NCBI GenBank assembly: GCA_017165825.1
Contig: CM029387.1
Coordinates: forward strand, 11,810,298 to 11,874,297
From: Hepsetus odoe
Taxonomy: Eukaryota > Chordata > Actinopteri > Characiformes > Hepsetidae
Reading direction: 5' to 3'
DNA: 64,000 bases
In this document: positions 11,846-24,600 of the stretch, piece after piece
Layout of the letters: every line of letters begins with the position of its first letter
Numbering within the stretch: position 1 is the stretch's first letter
Program-made: the position numbers and the translations under genes
Notes under the pieces: generated by a model
What the model was told of the DNA's origin: nothing
Databases searched by the model: none
Seen by the model: the letters and a program-made list of their open reading frames with translations, nothing else

Positions 11846-12580
11846 AATTACATTTTAATATTTTCTATTTCTTGATTTAGTAAGCTTTGTGGTTGAAGTA
11901 TTGTGAACTTTGCAGCAGTACAAAGGTGTGAAATGTAATTTTTGATTAATATTTCATGCAACCAAACCCATGACATATATAAAGTATAAAAAATCTATTT
12001 AAAAATGCCTTTGGTGCAAATTGTGCAAATTTTTTGTGCAAACTAGTTTGAAAATATGCAAACACAACACACAACATTTCTGTCTTGTGAAATCTAGACA
12101 TTGAAGGATGGAAAGAGAGAAACTAGGAGATTCTCTCTCTCTCTCCAAAAATAAAAGTTGCAAGGCAATCTACAAGCAGCATGAATAACAGTTACACAGA
12201 TAGTTGTGTAACTGTAATTAACAGCACCACAATCAGCTCCATTCCTATGCCCCACACAATCAGTCACAGAGGTAAACGGAGAGGGGGGTGAAGTGAAGAG
12301 AAGCATGTAGGACCTCTGCTGTGACCTGGTCATTAATTAATAGGATAAGTCACATGGAAAAAAAATAGCAAATATATTTTTTGTGTTGTTGTCTGTGTTG
12401 ACAGCTCAGTTAATGTGTTCCTATCATGTGGAGTGGGAAACAACACGACCTCCATTCAAACACAGGTCAACAATTCAGGCCTTTTTACCAGGATTTGCTA
12501 ACCATTGTGTGACCTCATAAGTCTGCTATGGTGAGTTCGGAGATGACCAACTCTGTAGAAATGTGCCCATTTACAGACAG

Positions 12581-12606
12581 ACACACACACACACACACAC
12601 ACACAC
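12581..12606. repeat. (AC)13 microsatellite
   Basis: A run of 13 AC dinucleotides, simple sequence. Confidence 0.95.
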
Positions 12607-14988
12607 TATTCTTAATCCACAAGGCACTGCATTGTGCTGCTATTCTTTTCTGCAACTCTGATTGCTGGAAAGTCTGACGTTTTTCTGCTGCACACAAGGT
12701 AAATCAGCATTAGCGCTGTATGACTCAGCAAAATCTGAGATTCAGGACATTCAGAACACAATGTGCACACACACTTGATCTTGGAAATCATTAAGATATA
12801 GCCACCTGAGCGAAAGATAGAGAGCGAGTGACTGAGCAGAAGAGCTGGTTAAATCATCAAGAAGCAATCATGAGATGAAAGACTGAAAAATGTCTTCCTG
12901 TGCATGCAGTGATTCACATTAAGGAGAGATGATTAAGGAGAGTTCTGTCCCTGCCAGTAGATTTACTCTTAATCACTAGTCAACTAGAGTATGCATAGAA
13001 GACAAGGGTCAAGTGTTTGTCCTCTGGCATGGCCTTTAATGCAAAAATTATGTTCATATGTCCATAAAGTGCCTTGTAAAATTGGCACAAATCCATTTTT
13101 TGCCACTATGGGAAACAAATATATTCTTTTAAGGGCTGTTTGGTGCACCAGTCACAGCTGAGTCACTTTAATATGTGTTTGTAGGTATCTGATTTGTCCC
13201 CTTGCAACACGGAGAACAGTCAGATCAGAACCCTTGTTTTCTCACATGGACACAAGTTTCTGCCAGTAAACATTACAGTGGCATTATAGCCTTTAATAAT
13301 AAACAGCTGAGGGCTTATCAGAGCTGTTTTAAATGAAGGTTTGTGCTGCTAGTTCCTTCATTTGTTGTTCATGAAACACATGGATCTATTCACTTAACTA
13401 TTTAGAAAGTGTCTTTTTTCAGGGCATCCATGTTGGTCTGTAATGAAATCAAGGCAAAAAACAAAATGGATCTGACAGAACTAAAAAAATAATAATAAAT
13501 GGCAGCAGCACTTCTTCCAGCAGGTTGTGAACAGTTCTCCTAGGGTTTCATGTAAGGTGATCAGAAGTAGCTGGGCAAAATGACAGTTCAACCAAAGATC
13601 ATCCACTTTAAACCTTCATCTAATGGTCAAGGCTGGTGACATTTTGACATGGTCAAGTTGGATTGAATTGGTGATGTTGTTTTTGGTCTCACACGGAGAG
13701 CCTTGTTTCCATGAAGATATGTGTCAGAGAATTCCTTGAAGACTCTCTCACACACAGCTGTTTTTAGACCTGTCAGGGAGTTCCATTAGGGGACATGCAC
13801 ACACAGCTTTTCAGACATGTGTCAGGGAGTTCCTTTATGACACATCTTTTCAGATATGTCTGGGAATGTTACTACAACTATATGTTGTTGTTTTGTTTTA
13901 TTTTGCTAGCAGCATCTTTTTGGAGTCTATATGAGTAGTAGCAGTAGTCAAGTACTAGTTAGGGAGCAGGCAGGACATGTAGATTATCCATGGTGGTGGA
14001 GCTGGATGACAATCTGGTCAATGGTGTTCTGTCTGGTGTGGAGTACAGAAAATCCAGATGATGTCTGATCCAAATGGGATATGATGAGGCTGAAATCCAG
14101 AAGTAATTTTTATGCAGACCTAAACATAGGGCTGTAATTTGATAGTTAACAGAATAACATGTGCAAGTAGAAGATTTTAAAGAAGAGTCTAATATAATAG
14201 AATAAGATCTGGACTATGTAAATGAATACCAGCCTTTGTGCTGTAGCTACATTTTGCTCTTCAACTATACCAAATCACTATCCTTGAAAGTCCATTATCT
14301 GGCTGCAGTCAGACAGTTTAAGCCTATTTTGGGTGAAGTTTAACATCTCACATCTAGATTTGCTATGACAACAAAAAAATGACCTCACAAACTCACAAAG
14401 TTGAGTTTGTGTATGTATTGCCCTAAAGAGAATGAATGTGAGGCTAATGAGAAGTACCTTCTGTCCGTACTATTTATAGACATGATGTATTTTAGTGGGC
14501 AAAAAATTATGTTTATAAAGTCAAATTGAAAAGCTCCAGGACCTGTTACACTAAAGGTCCCTGTTTGTTTCCAATTTTCACAATGTATCATTATCTTTCG
14601 CAATACTGTATGTAATGAAACAGCATATTGATTATTTGAAACTTCCTGACCTGTGGTTTGGAAACCCCCCTAAGAAAACTGAGGAGTGTCAACAAGACTT
14701 GTTTTTTTTTCTTTACATTAAACACTCCCTGATAAATGCTTCTGTAAATCATGTGTAGGCTGTTCTGAGATCTACATTCACTGACCTAATGAAAACATGA
14801 AACAAATGCATTAGAATTATATGATGGTAGCCTATGGTTTTATTACATTTAGTAATGATCAGAGGCTAGATTTGCAAAAGTGGTTCTAAGGAAAAAACGT
14901 AGTCACCAAGATGTTCATAATAATATTGTAACATAAATTCTCAAATATTCTTTTAGGAGTTCCTTCTAATGAAGTCTAATTAAGCATT

Positions 14989-15077
14989 TAATAATAACAA
15001 TAACAACAATAATAGTAATAATAATATTAATTATTATTATTATTGTTATTATTATCATTATTATTGTTGTTATTATT
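14989..15077. repeat. AAT/ATT imperfect inverted repeat
   Basis: The left half is AAT/AAC trinucleotide runs. The right half is the approximate reverse complement (ATT/GTT runs). The centre is near 15029 (AATATTAATT). The two sides could pair as a long cruciform arm. Confidence 0.75.
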
Positions 15078-15429
15078 TGAATAATTTAACTTTTTTAGTT
15101 AAATGAATTTATCCAACATCACATAATCTGTGGGAAATTATTTGTGCTCTGCTTTCAGCAACTGGTATGAATAATTTATTTTATAAATAGCTACATAATT
15201 ATTAATTTTGTTTTAATATTTTTGATTAACTAAATTATTTGGTACTTTGACAGAGATTTTAGTTGTTTAGTAGGTTTCGTTCTTTGTTCATTTTCAGACT
15301 TTCTGCTTGGCAGTAAAATCTTCAAGGCTAAAAAGCATCAATAACTGTTTGTCCTCAAAAACACCCTTGAACAAGGCCCAATATGTATTAACAAGATGTG
15401 GTGCACTCCCAAACATAAGGCTGCAATCT

Positions 15430-15745
15430 GGGAAGAAGACCAATCAATGGAGTCAGCGGGATGATCTGGGTAATGTTCTGCTGGGAAAACTGGACCCCGA
15501 GCATTCATATGCGTACTTTGAGATGTACCACTTAGCTAAACATTGCTGCTGACACCCCTTCACGGCAATGGTAATGCTGATGGACATTTTCCTACTTTCA
15601 GCAGGACAGTGTGCCCTGCCATTCTACAAAGAAATGGTTGAATAATATTGAATGGAATAACTTGACTTCAATCTGGCTGAGCATCTGAGGGACTAGCAAC
15701 TAGTCCAATCCATGAAGGACCCACCTCACAACATTCAGGACTTCT
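15430..15745 (+). repeat. Tc1/mariner-like transposase fragment, decayed
   Basis: Remnant of a widespread fish transposon. Reading with frame breaks gives TACTTTGA...CATTGCTGCTGAC, then a Q-D-x-x-P-C block (CAGCAGGACAGTGTGCCCTG), then an E-H-L segment (GAGCATCTGAGGGA) where the transposase DDE/E region would be. There is no open frame. The head of a related element is at 52625. Confidence 0.5.
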
Positions 15746-16019
15746 GTCCTCCTCTATGTGTATCATATCAGTTTAGTTTAGGGCTTCAGTTTTAACACTT
15801 TATTAACACTAAACACTCCGTGAGCTTTAAAGCAACCACCAAAAGACCGAAAAAATAATACAGCCTCGGTGTGAAGATAAAAAGCATAAACATAACCTTT
15901 ATATAGGAAAACATCTCAACGGCAGGTCTCTTGGCAGTGGCTTAAAAAATGTCCCTAATACCCTCAGTTAGAGCTCCTTCAGCATTTCCCACCACCACCC
16001 GAAGGGGTCTCCCTTGTAT

Positions 16020-16039
16020 CTCTTCCTCTCGCTCTCTCG

Positions 16040-16071
<32 letters not shown>

Positions 16072-16351
16072 TACATTTCAAACCCGGATAGATGACTTCA
16101 CCGCTCCACCCGGGTTCCCTTTATGATCGCGGGATCTCCCACATCCCACGGCACACACACATATACACGCATACGCGCGCGCGCAGAGCTCCTGCTCCTT
16201 CACACAGCATCTTAAAGCAGCTCCTTCACATAGCAACATCTCTCTCTCTCTCTCGCTCTCGCGCTCTCTCTCTCTCTCCGTATCCGGAGGGTAAAGTGCG
16301 CGTGTCTGCGACGGGATCACTGTCAGTAACGCCGCAGCCGTTTGTACCATC
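16020..16351 (+). promoter_or_regulatory. camk2n2 promoter / 5' UTR region
   Basis: CT-rich and CA-rich simple sequence plus a local rise in CpG (ACGCGCGCGCGC near 16171) directly before the camk2n2 ATG. No clear TATA box at a convincing distance. The (CT)n stretch at 16226-16279 would lie in the 5' UTR. Inferred from position and composition. Confidence 0.45.
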
Positions 16352-16542
16352 ATGTCGGAGGTGCTGCCGTACAGCGAGGGCAAGATGAGCGGGTACGGAC
16401 CGGACAACGACGTGAGCCAGATGTCCTTCAGCTGCGGACTGCAGGACACCAGCTCGTTCTTCGGTGCGGGTCAGGCGAAGAGACCCCCCAAACTCGGACA
16501 GATAGGCAGAGCCAAGAGAGGTGAGCGCGTGTCCTTTACACG

Positions 16543-16580
<38 letters not shown>

Positions 16581-17443
16581 CACAGTTAGGTAACAGGCAT
16601 TAAAGATTAAGTTTCTTCAAGTACTAACGCTCGTGAATATGCTGAAAAACAAACACTGCAGAAGGTCTGGCAGTTAATCTAGAACAGCTCTAAAATCACA
16701 GGATCCTGAACTTGAGCTAACACTGAAAATGCCTTCCTCATATTTACACTAAGTTCAGTTCTATAGTCGATCTATAGTCGTTCTATAGTAGACGATCCTG
16801 GTAAATAAATACAGATTTTCATCTACACTGTTATCCCCAACGCACACATGTATATTTATATAAACGTGACGCACATGTATTAAACGCAAGTCTTTACCAG
16901 AGAGCAAGTTTAATTACACCCAAAAAAAAGGCAAAAAGCAGCAGTTTTGCATTATTGTAAAAGAAAATTGCTAAATCTCCGCAGTGCGCGCTCTTGTGTA
17001 GAACAGCGCGCCTTTGGTGTTGAAGAAGAAACAGTCGACTGGTCAGTGTGTAATGAGATTTGGGCAAAAATGCTACAAGTCGTTTCTGAAGATTTGCACT
17101 GTGGGGTTTGCCGTGGAAGTGACAGCAAAACAAGTGGAAACAGTGAAGCTCGGTGTCCTGCAGTAAAGACCGCGCTGCTCTTTCTGGAAGCGCTGTTGCG
17201 CACTTTCCAAACCAAACAGCGTGTATTTGAAGAGCGTGGCTCTTTAGGTGCATTTAAACAATATGTATTTGAACAGTGTGCATTTTAACAATATGCCTTT
17301 TTTTAACAGAGTGCTTTTCAACAGCGCGAATTTTAAGAGTGTGCGATTTAAAAAAGTGTGATCTCTCCGCAGTAGTGATCGAGGACGACCGAATAGACGA
17401 GGTGTTGAAGGGGATGACGGACAAGTCTTCGCCGGGCGTTTAA
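16352..17443 (+). CDS. camk2n2: camk2n, CaM-kinase II inhibitor (CaM-KIIN), 2 exons
   Basis: Exons are 16352-16520 and 17373-17443, joined GT/AG with a phase-1 codon (G|TA, Val57), giving 79 aa, exactly the length of human CAMK2N2. CaM-KIIN proteins bind active CaMKII at its catalytic site and block it, mainly in neurons. The start is MSEVLPYSEG. The middle reads SFSCGLQDTSSFFGAGQ. The inhibitory segment, residues 43-63, begins KRPPKLGQIGR and continues through VVIEDDR. The tail is SSPGV. Features of both mammalian paralogues are present; camk2n2 is favoured by neighbours alg3 and eef1akmt4. CAMK2N1-like wording (MSEVLPY, MTDK) leaves some doubt. A CA microsatellite follows the exon 1 donor. 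It converges with eef1akmt4. Confidence 0.93.
16545..16576 (+). repeat. (CA)n microsatellite in camk2n2 intron 1
   Basis: About 16 CA units starting some 25 bases after the splice donor. Confidence 0.95.
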
Positions 17444-19105
17444 AACGTGCACGATGCCTTTTAGCAGACATTGAAAACAGTTTTTTTTTACCACCGATTC
17501 GAAGCACTTTGTCAGCTGTGCATGAAGTAGGGCGGTGAGGAGCAGGAAGAGGCTACGACGCACGGACAAAGACGGCGAGATGAGGAGGAGGAGGAGGAGG
17601 ACATTGATGTGAAGGTTGGGCTTGCTGGCTTTTGGTGACGAAAGCCGATTGAAAGCTGTAGAGGGGCATTGCTGCGCTGCTGAAAGCTTGAGGGCTCCGT
17701 CCTGCAGCCTCTGCCCTTTTACAGATGGAGGGACTTGCCATTACTCCACTAACCATCTTCTTCCAAAAAAAAAAAAAGAAAAGAAAAAAAAGAAAGTAGA
17801 AAAAGCGCTGTATGAAGCATCCTTTCGACCAGAGGACGAAGCACATCACGCTTAATTATAACGTAGTTGTACAGAAACTTTAAACAACAAATAAGATCTT
17901 GTCCTGTAGCCTACACGCTTCAAAATGACCTACAGGCCCGCGCGGCCTTAATCCAGAGTCCATTCCAACTGCTGCTAGAGCTCTTTTATGTATAAAAATA
18001 CACCTCTAACACACTGACCAGGATATCTGGGAGGGAAAAAAACAGATAAGAGGTCGGTGCAATGTTAATAAATATATATGTATTCGTTCTTTTTTAACGA
18101 GAATCTTACGATGATCCGGCTCTCTCTCTAAACTAAACTGTACAGCCTTCTCACTTCACTCGTGTTGCCTAGTGATACGGCGCACTTTTGCGCATCAACA
18201 AACCGCACAGCCTGCGCATTGGATTCACATTATGTACTATTAAGCTCAGTTTCAAGAGTAGCCTAAGTCTAAGTTGTACTGATGTAATTAGCCCACTGCA
18301 AATGCAAATTTGTTGCATTTGTCTCAAGCCGTTTGATTTGATGTTTTCAAATAGAAAAACCAACATGGTTTAGTCCTAGCTTTCTCTTTGCATGAACTTT
18401 TACTCCGGTGCCAGTGCAGGTGCCTCCATTAAAATCTGACATGCTTCTTTTTAAAAACAAAAGTCATATTTGTATTTTTGTATCTATTGCTATTTCAGCG
18501 GTATGCTAGTGTATCGTCTTACAATTCATCAACAATGGTGTTTGGGGAGGACTTCGAGACAGGGAAGAGGAATATTTCAATATCAGAAGTTGGGACATTT
18601 TATTCTTTCATTTGTTTTGTTTTTGTTTCTTTAAATGGACTTACTGAATGTGCTTTGGATTTTTTTGCACACATCAATGTTATACTACTACTTACTGAGA
18701 AAATCGTATACTGTGACTTGAGCTTTGTTGATGAATTTGTTAGAAAATGGCGATTTTAACTCGACCTGTAGGTCATTTTAACTCTACTGCACTGTTTACG
18801 AGTATCCTCAAATAACATGTTGTTATTTGACAAGTTCTGAACATTATAGCTATGTATTTTCTCAGTTTGTTTTTTGTTTGTTTGTTTTGTTTGTTTTTTT
18901 TTTGGTTATTTTGTACCATTCTTTTAAAGAGATGGATTATGGTTTGTTGTGCATGAAACATTAATATTTTTAAACAATGGAGCATCGTTTTATGAAGCAA
19001 AAAAGCAACAACAATGTAATAACATTCTGAGAATGATTCATTGTATATTATGATGCCATTTTCACTGTACTTGGTGAATTAATAAATGGTGGGAAAATGC
19101 TTATT
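17444..19105 (+). other. camk2n2 3' UTR (inferred)
   Basis: A non-coding stretch after the TAA, with no competing gene signal, ending at a canonical AATAAA (19081-19086). A long 3' UTR is usual for CaM-KIIN mRNAs. It contains a GAG/GGA purine run (17581-17601), an A-rich run (17765-17800), a T/G-rich run (18868-18903) and AT-rich segments. ORFs inside it have no family signature and are not called. Confidence 0.6.
19081..19086 (+). terminator. Poly(A) signal AATAAA, probable camk2n2 3' end
   Basis: Canonical hexamer on the gene strand, 1.6 kb after the stop, followed by a T/G-rich stretch (TTTCTTTTTGTTAATTTGTCG). Confidence 0.55.
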
Positions 19106-19652
19106 GTATTAGGGATTTCTTTTTGTTAATTTGTCGTGGATGGTGTTTCTCTGTCTTGCACCATTAAGTGTAAAGCTTATATCATTATTAGACTGGGGAT
19201 GAGATCACTTAGTTGTTTGGCCAGCCTAGCTTGCCAGTGTTCTTTTCCAGCTCCTAACCACACTTGAGGCTTCTTGAACCAGGTAATCAAATGCTGATCA
19301 GGTGTTGATTACTGGGCTCAGGTGTCAAGGTAGCTGGAATGAAATCAATTTGAAGAGTGGCTGGAGGCCCTTAACCATTGAAGCTAACGTCTGTTTTAGG
19401 CCACTAGCCAACTTCATGGTGAAGGCTGTGTTTAAACTACACTATACTGGGGCCTATCACCCCGTTATATAATGGCCTACAATATAGAAGCCCTATGCCA
19501 CACAGCAGGGTTCATCTGCCCTGCTCTTGGAGATCTTCTCTCCTGTAGGATTCAGCTCTGGCCCAAATCTAACAGACTTAATCCATATAATAATGGAAAA
19601 GTAGTTCAATAAAAACTTATTGGAAAATTATGCAACATAATTACCAAACACT

Positions 19653-19875
19653 AGGCAGTGGTGGCCTAGTGGTTAGGGACTAGGTCAGAAGATCGTGGGT
19701 TTGAATCCCTTACCCGTAGGTTGCCCTGAGGTATCCTTGAGCAAAGTACTGTCACTGCTCCCTGGGCACTTTCAATAGCTGCTCCCGGCTGCACGTGTGT
19801 ATGGGTTAAATGCAGAGGTGTAACTTCAGTGTTGGTCGCTGTGTTTTACAATGACAAGAATAGTCATTCAGTCAC
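19653..19875 (+). repeat. tRNA-derived SINE (family 1)
   Basis: A-box GTGGCCTAGTGGTTAGG and B-box GGTTTGAATCCC, then the family body (GGTTGCCCTGAGGTATCC, CTGCTCCCTGGGCAC). Confidence 0.75.
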
Positions 19876-20041
19876 TCTTCATTAGATATATTCATTCAGT
19901 GGTAACTTTTCTGCCTCATCCTGCAAACTGATAATCAGTTATTCACTTCTTGTATGTTTAAATTTCTGTTCCAAACAGACATTTCAATGTTATTTGGAAT
20001 TCTTAAAATGTATGAATATCCTGGGTAATCCAGTTTGAAGG

Positions 20042-20319
20042 TGTCATGCTGGTGGATTGGATCAGATCAAACAGAACCAGGATTACAGAAAGGGGTTTTA
20101 TTAAACAAAAACCTATAACTCCCAAGCATAAACCAAACACAGAACTCACACACACTCTAAAACAAAGGCCGCACCGACCGATACACAAGAAGGACAATGA
20201 CTGATGGCTCTGCCCAGACTCACTGAGATCTATATAACTTCAGACTAACGAGGCACACTTGGTGACATAACAAAGAGCCAAGTGTGTCCAGTCAGGGCAG
20301 AGCACCACGAAACATGACA
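20042..20319 (-). mobile_element. Solo LTR, minus strand
   Basis: A 278-bp unit starting TGTCATG and ending CATGACA, so it has TG...CA ends in either reading. On the minus strand it has a TATATA box (ACTTATATAG) about 90 bp from its start and an AATAAA signal (GTTTAATAAAACC) near its end: the U3-R-U5 order of an LTR. It is flanked by GAAGG and GCAGG, an imperfect 5-bp target duplication. No internal region is adjacent, as expected after LTR-LTR recombination. The ends resemble those of the LTR elements at 30199 and 41477. Confidence 0.65.
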
Positions 20320-20789
20320 GCAGGGAACTTCTTAAAAGGCTGGAATGCACCACAGGAGAAAGGCTGGTTGGATATCTGGCGATAACAGTTCTCTTTTGTT
20401 GTGAAGTGCAAATCTGATGTTCTAAAGAAAATAAAACATCTTTTTGGGATTGGCAACATGATGATAATTATTGTTATCATGATAAATTCAATCACACTAT
20501 TTTGTCTTAGCATGTTTTCAGCAATAAAAAACAGATCAGCTGCAAGTTTCTTTTCTGAAAGAGTGTGATTAGTCTGGTGAGAGTATGGTCAGACTAAGTG
20601 TAGTGTAGTGTGTGACATGGTGATAAGTAAAACTATATACATTTTTTAGTAGCACGATTGGTTCTTTCTTCTATATTCCAACTTACTAGTCTGAAAAAGT
20701 AAATATCAGGAAAGGTTTTGTATCTGAAAATTTATTGATATATTTTTGCCCTATTGCCCAGCACTTGTTTCTTTTAAAAAATGTGTGGG

Positions 20790-21003
20790 GCAGCAGTGGT
20801 CTAGTATTTAGGGACTAGACCCCAGAACAGAAGGTTGTGGCTTCAAATCCCAGACCAGTAGGATGCCCAGAGGTACTCTTGAGCAAGGTACTGTCCCCAT
20901 TGCCCCCACTGCTCCCTGGGCACTTTAAATAGCTGCCCCCTGATGTATGGGTCAAAAGCAGAGGCTGCATTTTGTTGTGTTTCACAATGACAAATAGTAT
21001 CTT
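20790..21003 (+). repeat. tRNA-derived SINE (family 1), diverged
   Basis: The head GGGGCAGCAGTGGTCTAGT, a mutated B-box (GGCTTCAAATCCC) and the family body (GGATGCCCAGAGGTACTC) are visible. Confidence 0.7.
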
Positions 21004-21369
21004 TCATTTAATCCAAAAACAAGTTTATTCTTATAGCTAAACATCTATGTGATATGGATCTCAACCGAGTAGGCCCTATATTGTCTACAATTTTGTGTTT
21101 TCTCTGCTCTGTTGCTGGTGGTCAGGATTTTTGGATACCTGTAAGGATTCTTTTTGTGTATGAGTCTGCAAAAGTCTTTATTTAAAAAAGAAACCTTCAC
21201 CTTATGTTGCACTTTTATATAGTCATTCAATATCATTCAACTCTACATGACGTTTGTAGATATCTGCTCATCCAACTGTTCTACTTAACTCAGGCATAGT
21301 AATAGGAAGATTGTCCCCAGATTGTATAAGTGAAAACCTCTACTGTTCTAGGTTATCTACAAGCATTGA

Positions 21370-21645
21370 TTATGCAACAATGGGTTGCCGTCAGTCAGAA
21401 TTTTGCCCAGAAGTTGATTGACAGTATGGCTGGGTGAATTCAAAGGTCTTGAAAAAGAAGCACCAAGACTGCAAATACTGACTGTTTGCATAAACTTGTC
21501 AATGAAAGCCTTTGAAACTTATGAAAGGCTTCTAATACTTCAGTATACCACAGAGACATCTGGCAAAAAAATCTCTAAAAACACTAAAGCAGCAAACTCT
21601 GTGAAAAACAATACTTGGTTTGTCAATACTTATCTTTATCATTCT
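21370..21645 (+). repeat. 3' end of a Tc1/mariner-like transposon
   Basis: The segment reads, with breaks, as the last residues of a Tc1-type transposase (QNFAQKLIDSMA...EVLKKK...CKY) followed by its 3' untranslated tail (GACATCTGGCAAAAAA, CAGCAAACTCTGTGAAAA). The 5' part is absent. Confidence 0.55.
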
Positions 21646-21649
21646 TAAC

Positions 21650-24600
21650 TATATATAATCATTCTTATCATTCTTAAGCATATCTAATTTTATGCACAAT
21701 AAAATGATAACACTCTTACTATAATGTACAATCTTGCCTACTCTCTCTTGCAACTGGGATGACCAGTTAAAATGACCGATAAACACAAGCCAAGCTCTCA
21801 AGCTTTCTACAGGTTGCACTCGCTCACTCAATTTTCAGAGTAGCCTTAACCTGTTTTAATCTTGTTTGTGTTACCTGACTCTGAGCTTTTTTGGTCCTCT
21901 GGGATGTCTGTTTTTGCTCTTCTTTACTACAGTCCACTCTGTTTGGTTTTTATTTCTCCCCAGTATTAAAACAGAGATGGTTAATGAGCTACAAAGCCTT
22001 GCTATCTACCAATGTCTCTAAATAACTTACTTAAATTTGGCTTCTTTTACACTTTTGCACACAGTTGCATCCTCTATTATAAGGACTAAGTAACACATTT
22101 TGGCAAAGCAATTCATATATTCTTCCAAAGACTACTTTTTTAAAAATATAAACAAATCAAAGATGAATACGATATTGTAAATGTTCAGAGATACAATAAT
22201 AAAAAAAGGTTATAAAAAATATACGCAATAAACACAAATCTAATTAGCATGAACTCTGTCCAGAGCTCCAGAGTTAATGACATTGACAAGCACATACACA
22301 AACATGCACACACACAGTCCTACTTTTGCTATCTCTCACTCACACACTGTCTCCCTATGGCCAGGCCTTATGCAACAAAGGAGATAAATGAGAGAGATCC
22401 ATCAAATTCAACTCACATACTACACTCTGTTTCTGCCCCTTAAAAGAACTTGCATGCCTTAAGAATCTGTGTGTGTACAGAAGGATAAACCATAGTCTTG
22501 GATCCATATTTAACAGAACAGATCAAATGTTAGATATGACTCAAGATGAGATGAGAAGGATAATCATCTGAAAAGCCTAAAAAGCTAATCTAAATAACTT
22601 GCCTCAAATTGGCTTCTACTCCCTGAGTAAAAAGTACAAAAAAAAACGTTTCTCTGGTCTCCATTTCTGCTGAATAAGGACAGATTCAACAACCGAGGTG
22701 AAAGTTATACTAATTCTAGCTGGGTTAAATTAATTAAGCTAAAGATCAGTTGCTAGGCATGCAGGGTTGGTTGAGCCATGTAATGAGAGACAACACTGAA
22801 TGATTTTGAATCACTTAAAGAAGCTTTAGCCCAAAATGTTCCTTATTTAGTATTTCTTAGACTAACAGTTTACTCTGAAATGTGGCCCAACTGAATCATG
22901 AGTGTGAAAAGTACAAACAGGTTTAGGAGCAATCCAGCAGTGCTGTAACTAAGAACTGTACCTAAGAGGCCATAAATTGGTTCTTTCTCAACCATGTTAT
23001 CATGCTAGATGGCATTACTAGATTTTATGAAATATTAGACAGTTTTGTCATTGGTTTTAGTCCTTGATCACACAGACTACTGGACAGTTCAGCAGATACA
23101 GGTTTACCTCAGTCAAAGGCCGGTACTTTCTGTTGAGAATTTTGTACACCACTGGGTGCAATCTGTACCTATGGCATCTATATCAGTCATGATAACATAC
23201 TTTCCCACCTCAGCAGAGGTAACAGTATTAGCTAATAACCATCTTTTAAAATCCCATTTACAGACTCTAATAGACCTCTTTTATATTCACACTTTACTGG
23301 AACTCAGAGCTGAAATCTATTTATCTAGTTTTTAGAAAACTAGATTAACTAGTAGAAAACTAGAAATCTAGTTTTTCCTTGCCTCTGTCGCCTTCAGCTT
23401 GCTCACCAGTGGGTCGGACCTGGATTCTGTAAAGCTGCTTTGTGACAAGAACAGTTGCTAATAATTAGTCTGTCATGGGATGGGTCACTGTGTAGAAATG
23501 CAATCACTAGAAAACATTAAATAAGTATTACGAGGAAGAGAGAAGGTGTGGTGTTACAGCAGAAGGTACAACTCAGGGAGAGCATGTTCAGTATAACCAT
23601 GCTTTCATGTCTTTCATATCACATTTCGTGAGTGGATTGGACACCACATAGCATCTCACTCCATTCAAGCCACAAAAGCAGCTAGGTGAGTTAAAGTAGT
23701 CAATAGAAGCAGCAGACACCTGACACCTGCTGGTCACCTAATCCACACCTGAAACAGCATCACAGTTGGCAGATGCATCCGGGAGGAAGAAAAACCCTGT
23801 GAGCACAATAATTAGTTATAACACATCGTTGTCTTATGGAATCTTCTGATCAAATAAAGTAAAAACAGGCAAGTTGACCTCATTTCTTTGCTGGCAAGTA
23901 ATGTAATAGGTCTGAGCTAGTCATTATTCAAGAATTTGGGCAAATAGAGTTTTAAGAGTTTCAACAGGGCACCTGAACATTTCTGATTGTTTCCAGGCTG
24001 GAATGATGCCCAGGTCTTGGGATGAGATCCATGTTGCAGCAACACTGGGTTTCACTGACTCATTCAAAGCAAAAATACAGTCCTGGAGGGACTGCCATGT
24101 TTACATGCACACCAGTAATATGACCAATATGATTCCTGCAGTTACTGGAGTATTTAAGTAGAAACAGTTAACACTAGTCTCCTACCTATTATTAGTGGCT
24201 CCAAAATCCTGACAAACAATGGCAGTACGTTTATTTATTTATTTTTTTCGAGGGCAAGAAAGCAAGAGGAGGAAGAGAGATAGAAGAACTAACTATCTGT
24301 ATCTAGGAGAAGAAAAACAAGTTTAACAAGGCAGAATTAAGAATACTGCAGTTGACAATTTGTCAAGGCAGCAGGAATAAAGATTGGAGACTAAAAATGG
24401 AGATTTTGATTTCTTTTGCTAATATGCTTGTGCTCATTAAATAGTTTATCTTTGTACAATGCATAGGGTGAACAAAGCAAAACAAAAGAAAACAGGAACA
24501 AAATTTCAATGTGTTAAAACCATTTGAAAACAGCTTGAAATAAAAAGGGAAAAGTACACATTTCTTTTATTAAAAACAAAACAAAAAAAAAGCACAATAG

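Larger units (their letters stand above)
11846..15300. other. Intergenic DNA, no gene seen
   Basis: No exon was recognised. Contents are an AC microsatellite (12581-12606), a long AAT/ATT inverted repeat (about 14989-15077) and AT-rich unique DNA. Short ORFs here have no family signature. Confidence 0.5.

Noticed and set aside
16078..16573. Several frames on both strands around the camk2n2 start
   Set aside because: They run through CT and CA microsatellites or are alternative frames of exon 1; the peptides are low complexity.
18478..18759. 93-codon frame after camk2n2
   Set aside because: It lies within the inferred 3' UTR, AT-rich, with no family signature or splice signals.
23045..23335. 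96-codon frame resembling a gene fragment
   Set aside because: It is followed by a repeat-type 3' tail (CTGTAAAGCTGCTTTGTGAC) and probably belongs to an old retroelement; no gene family fits.
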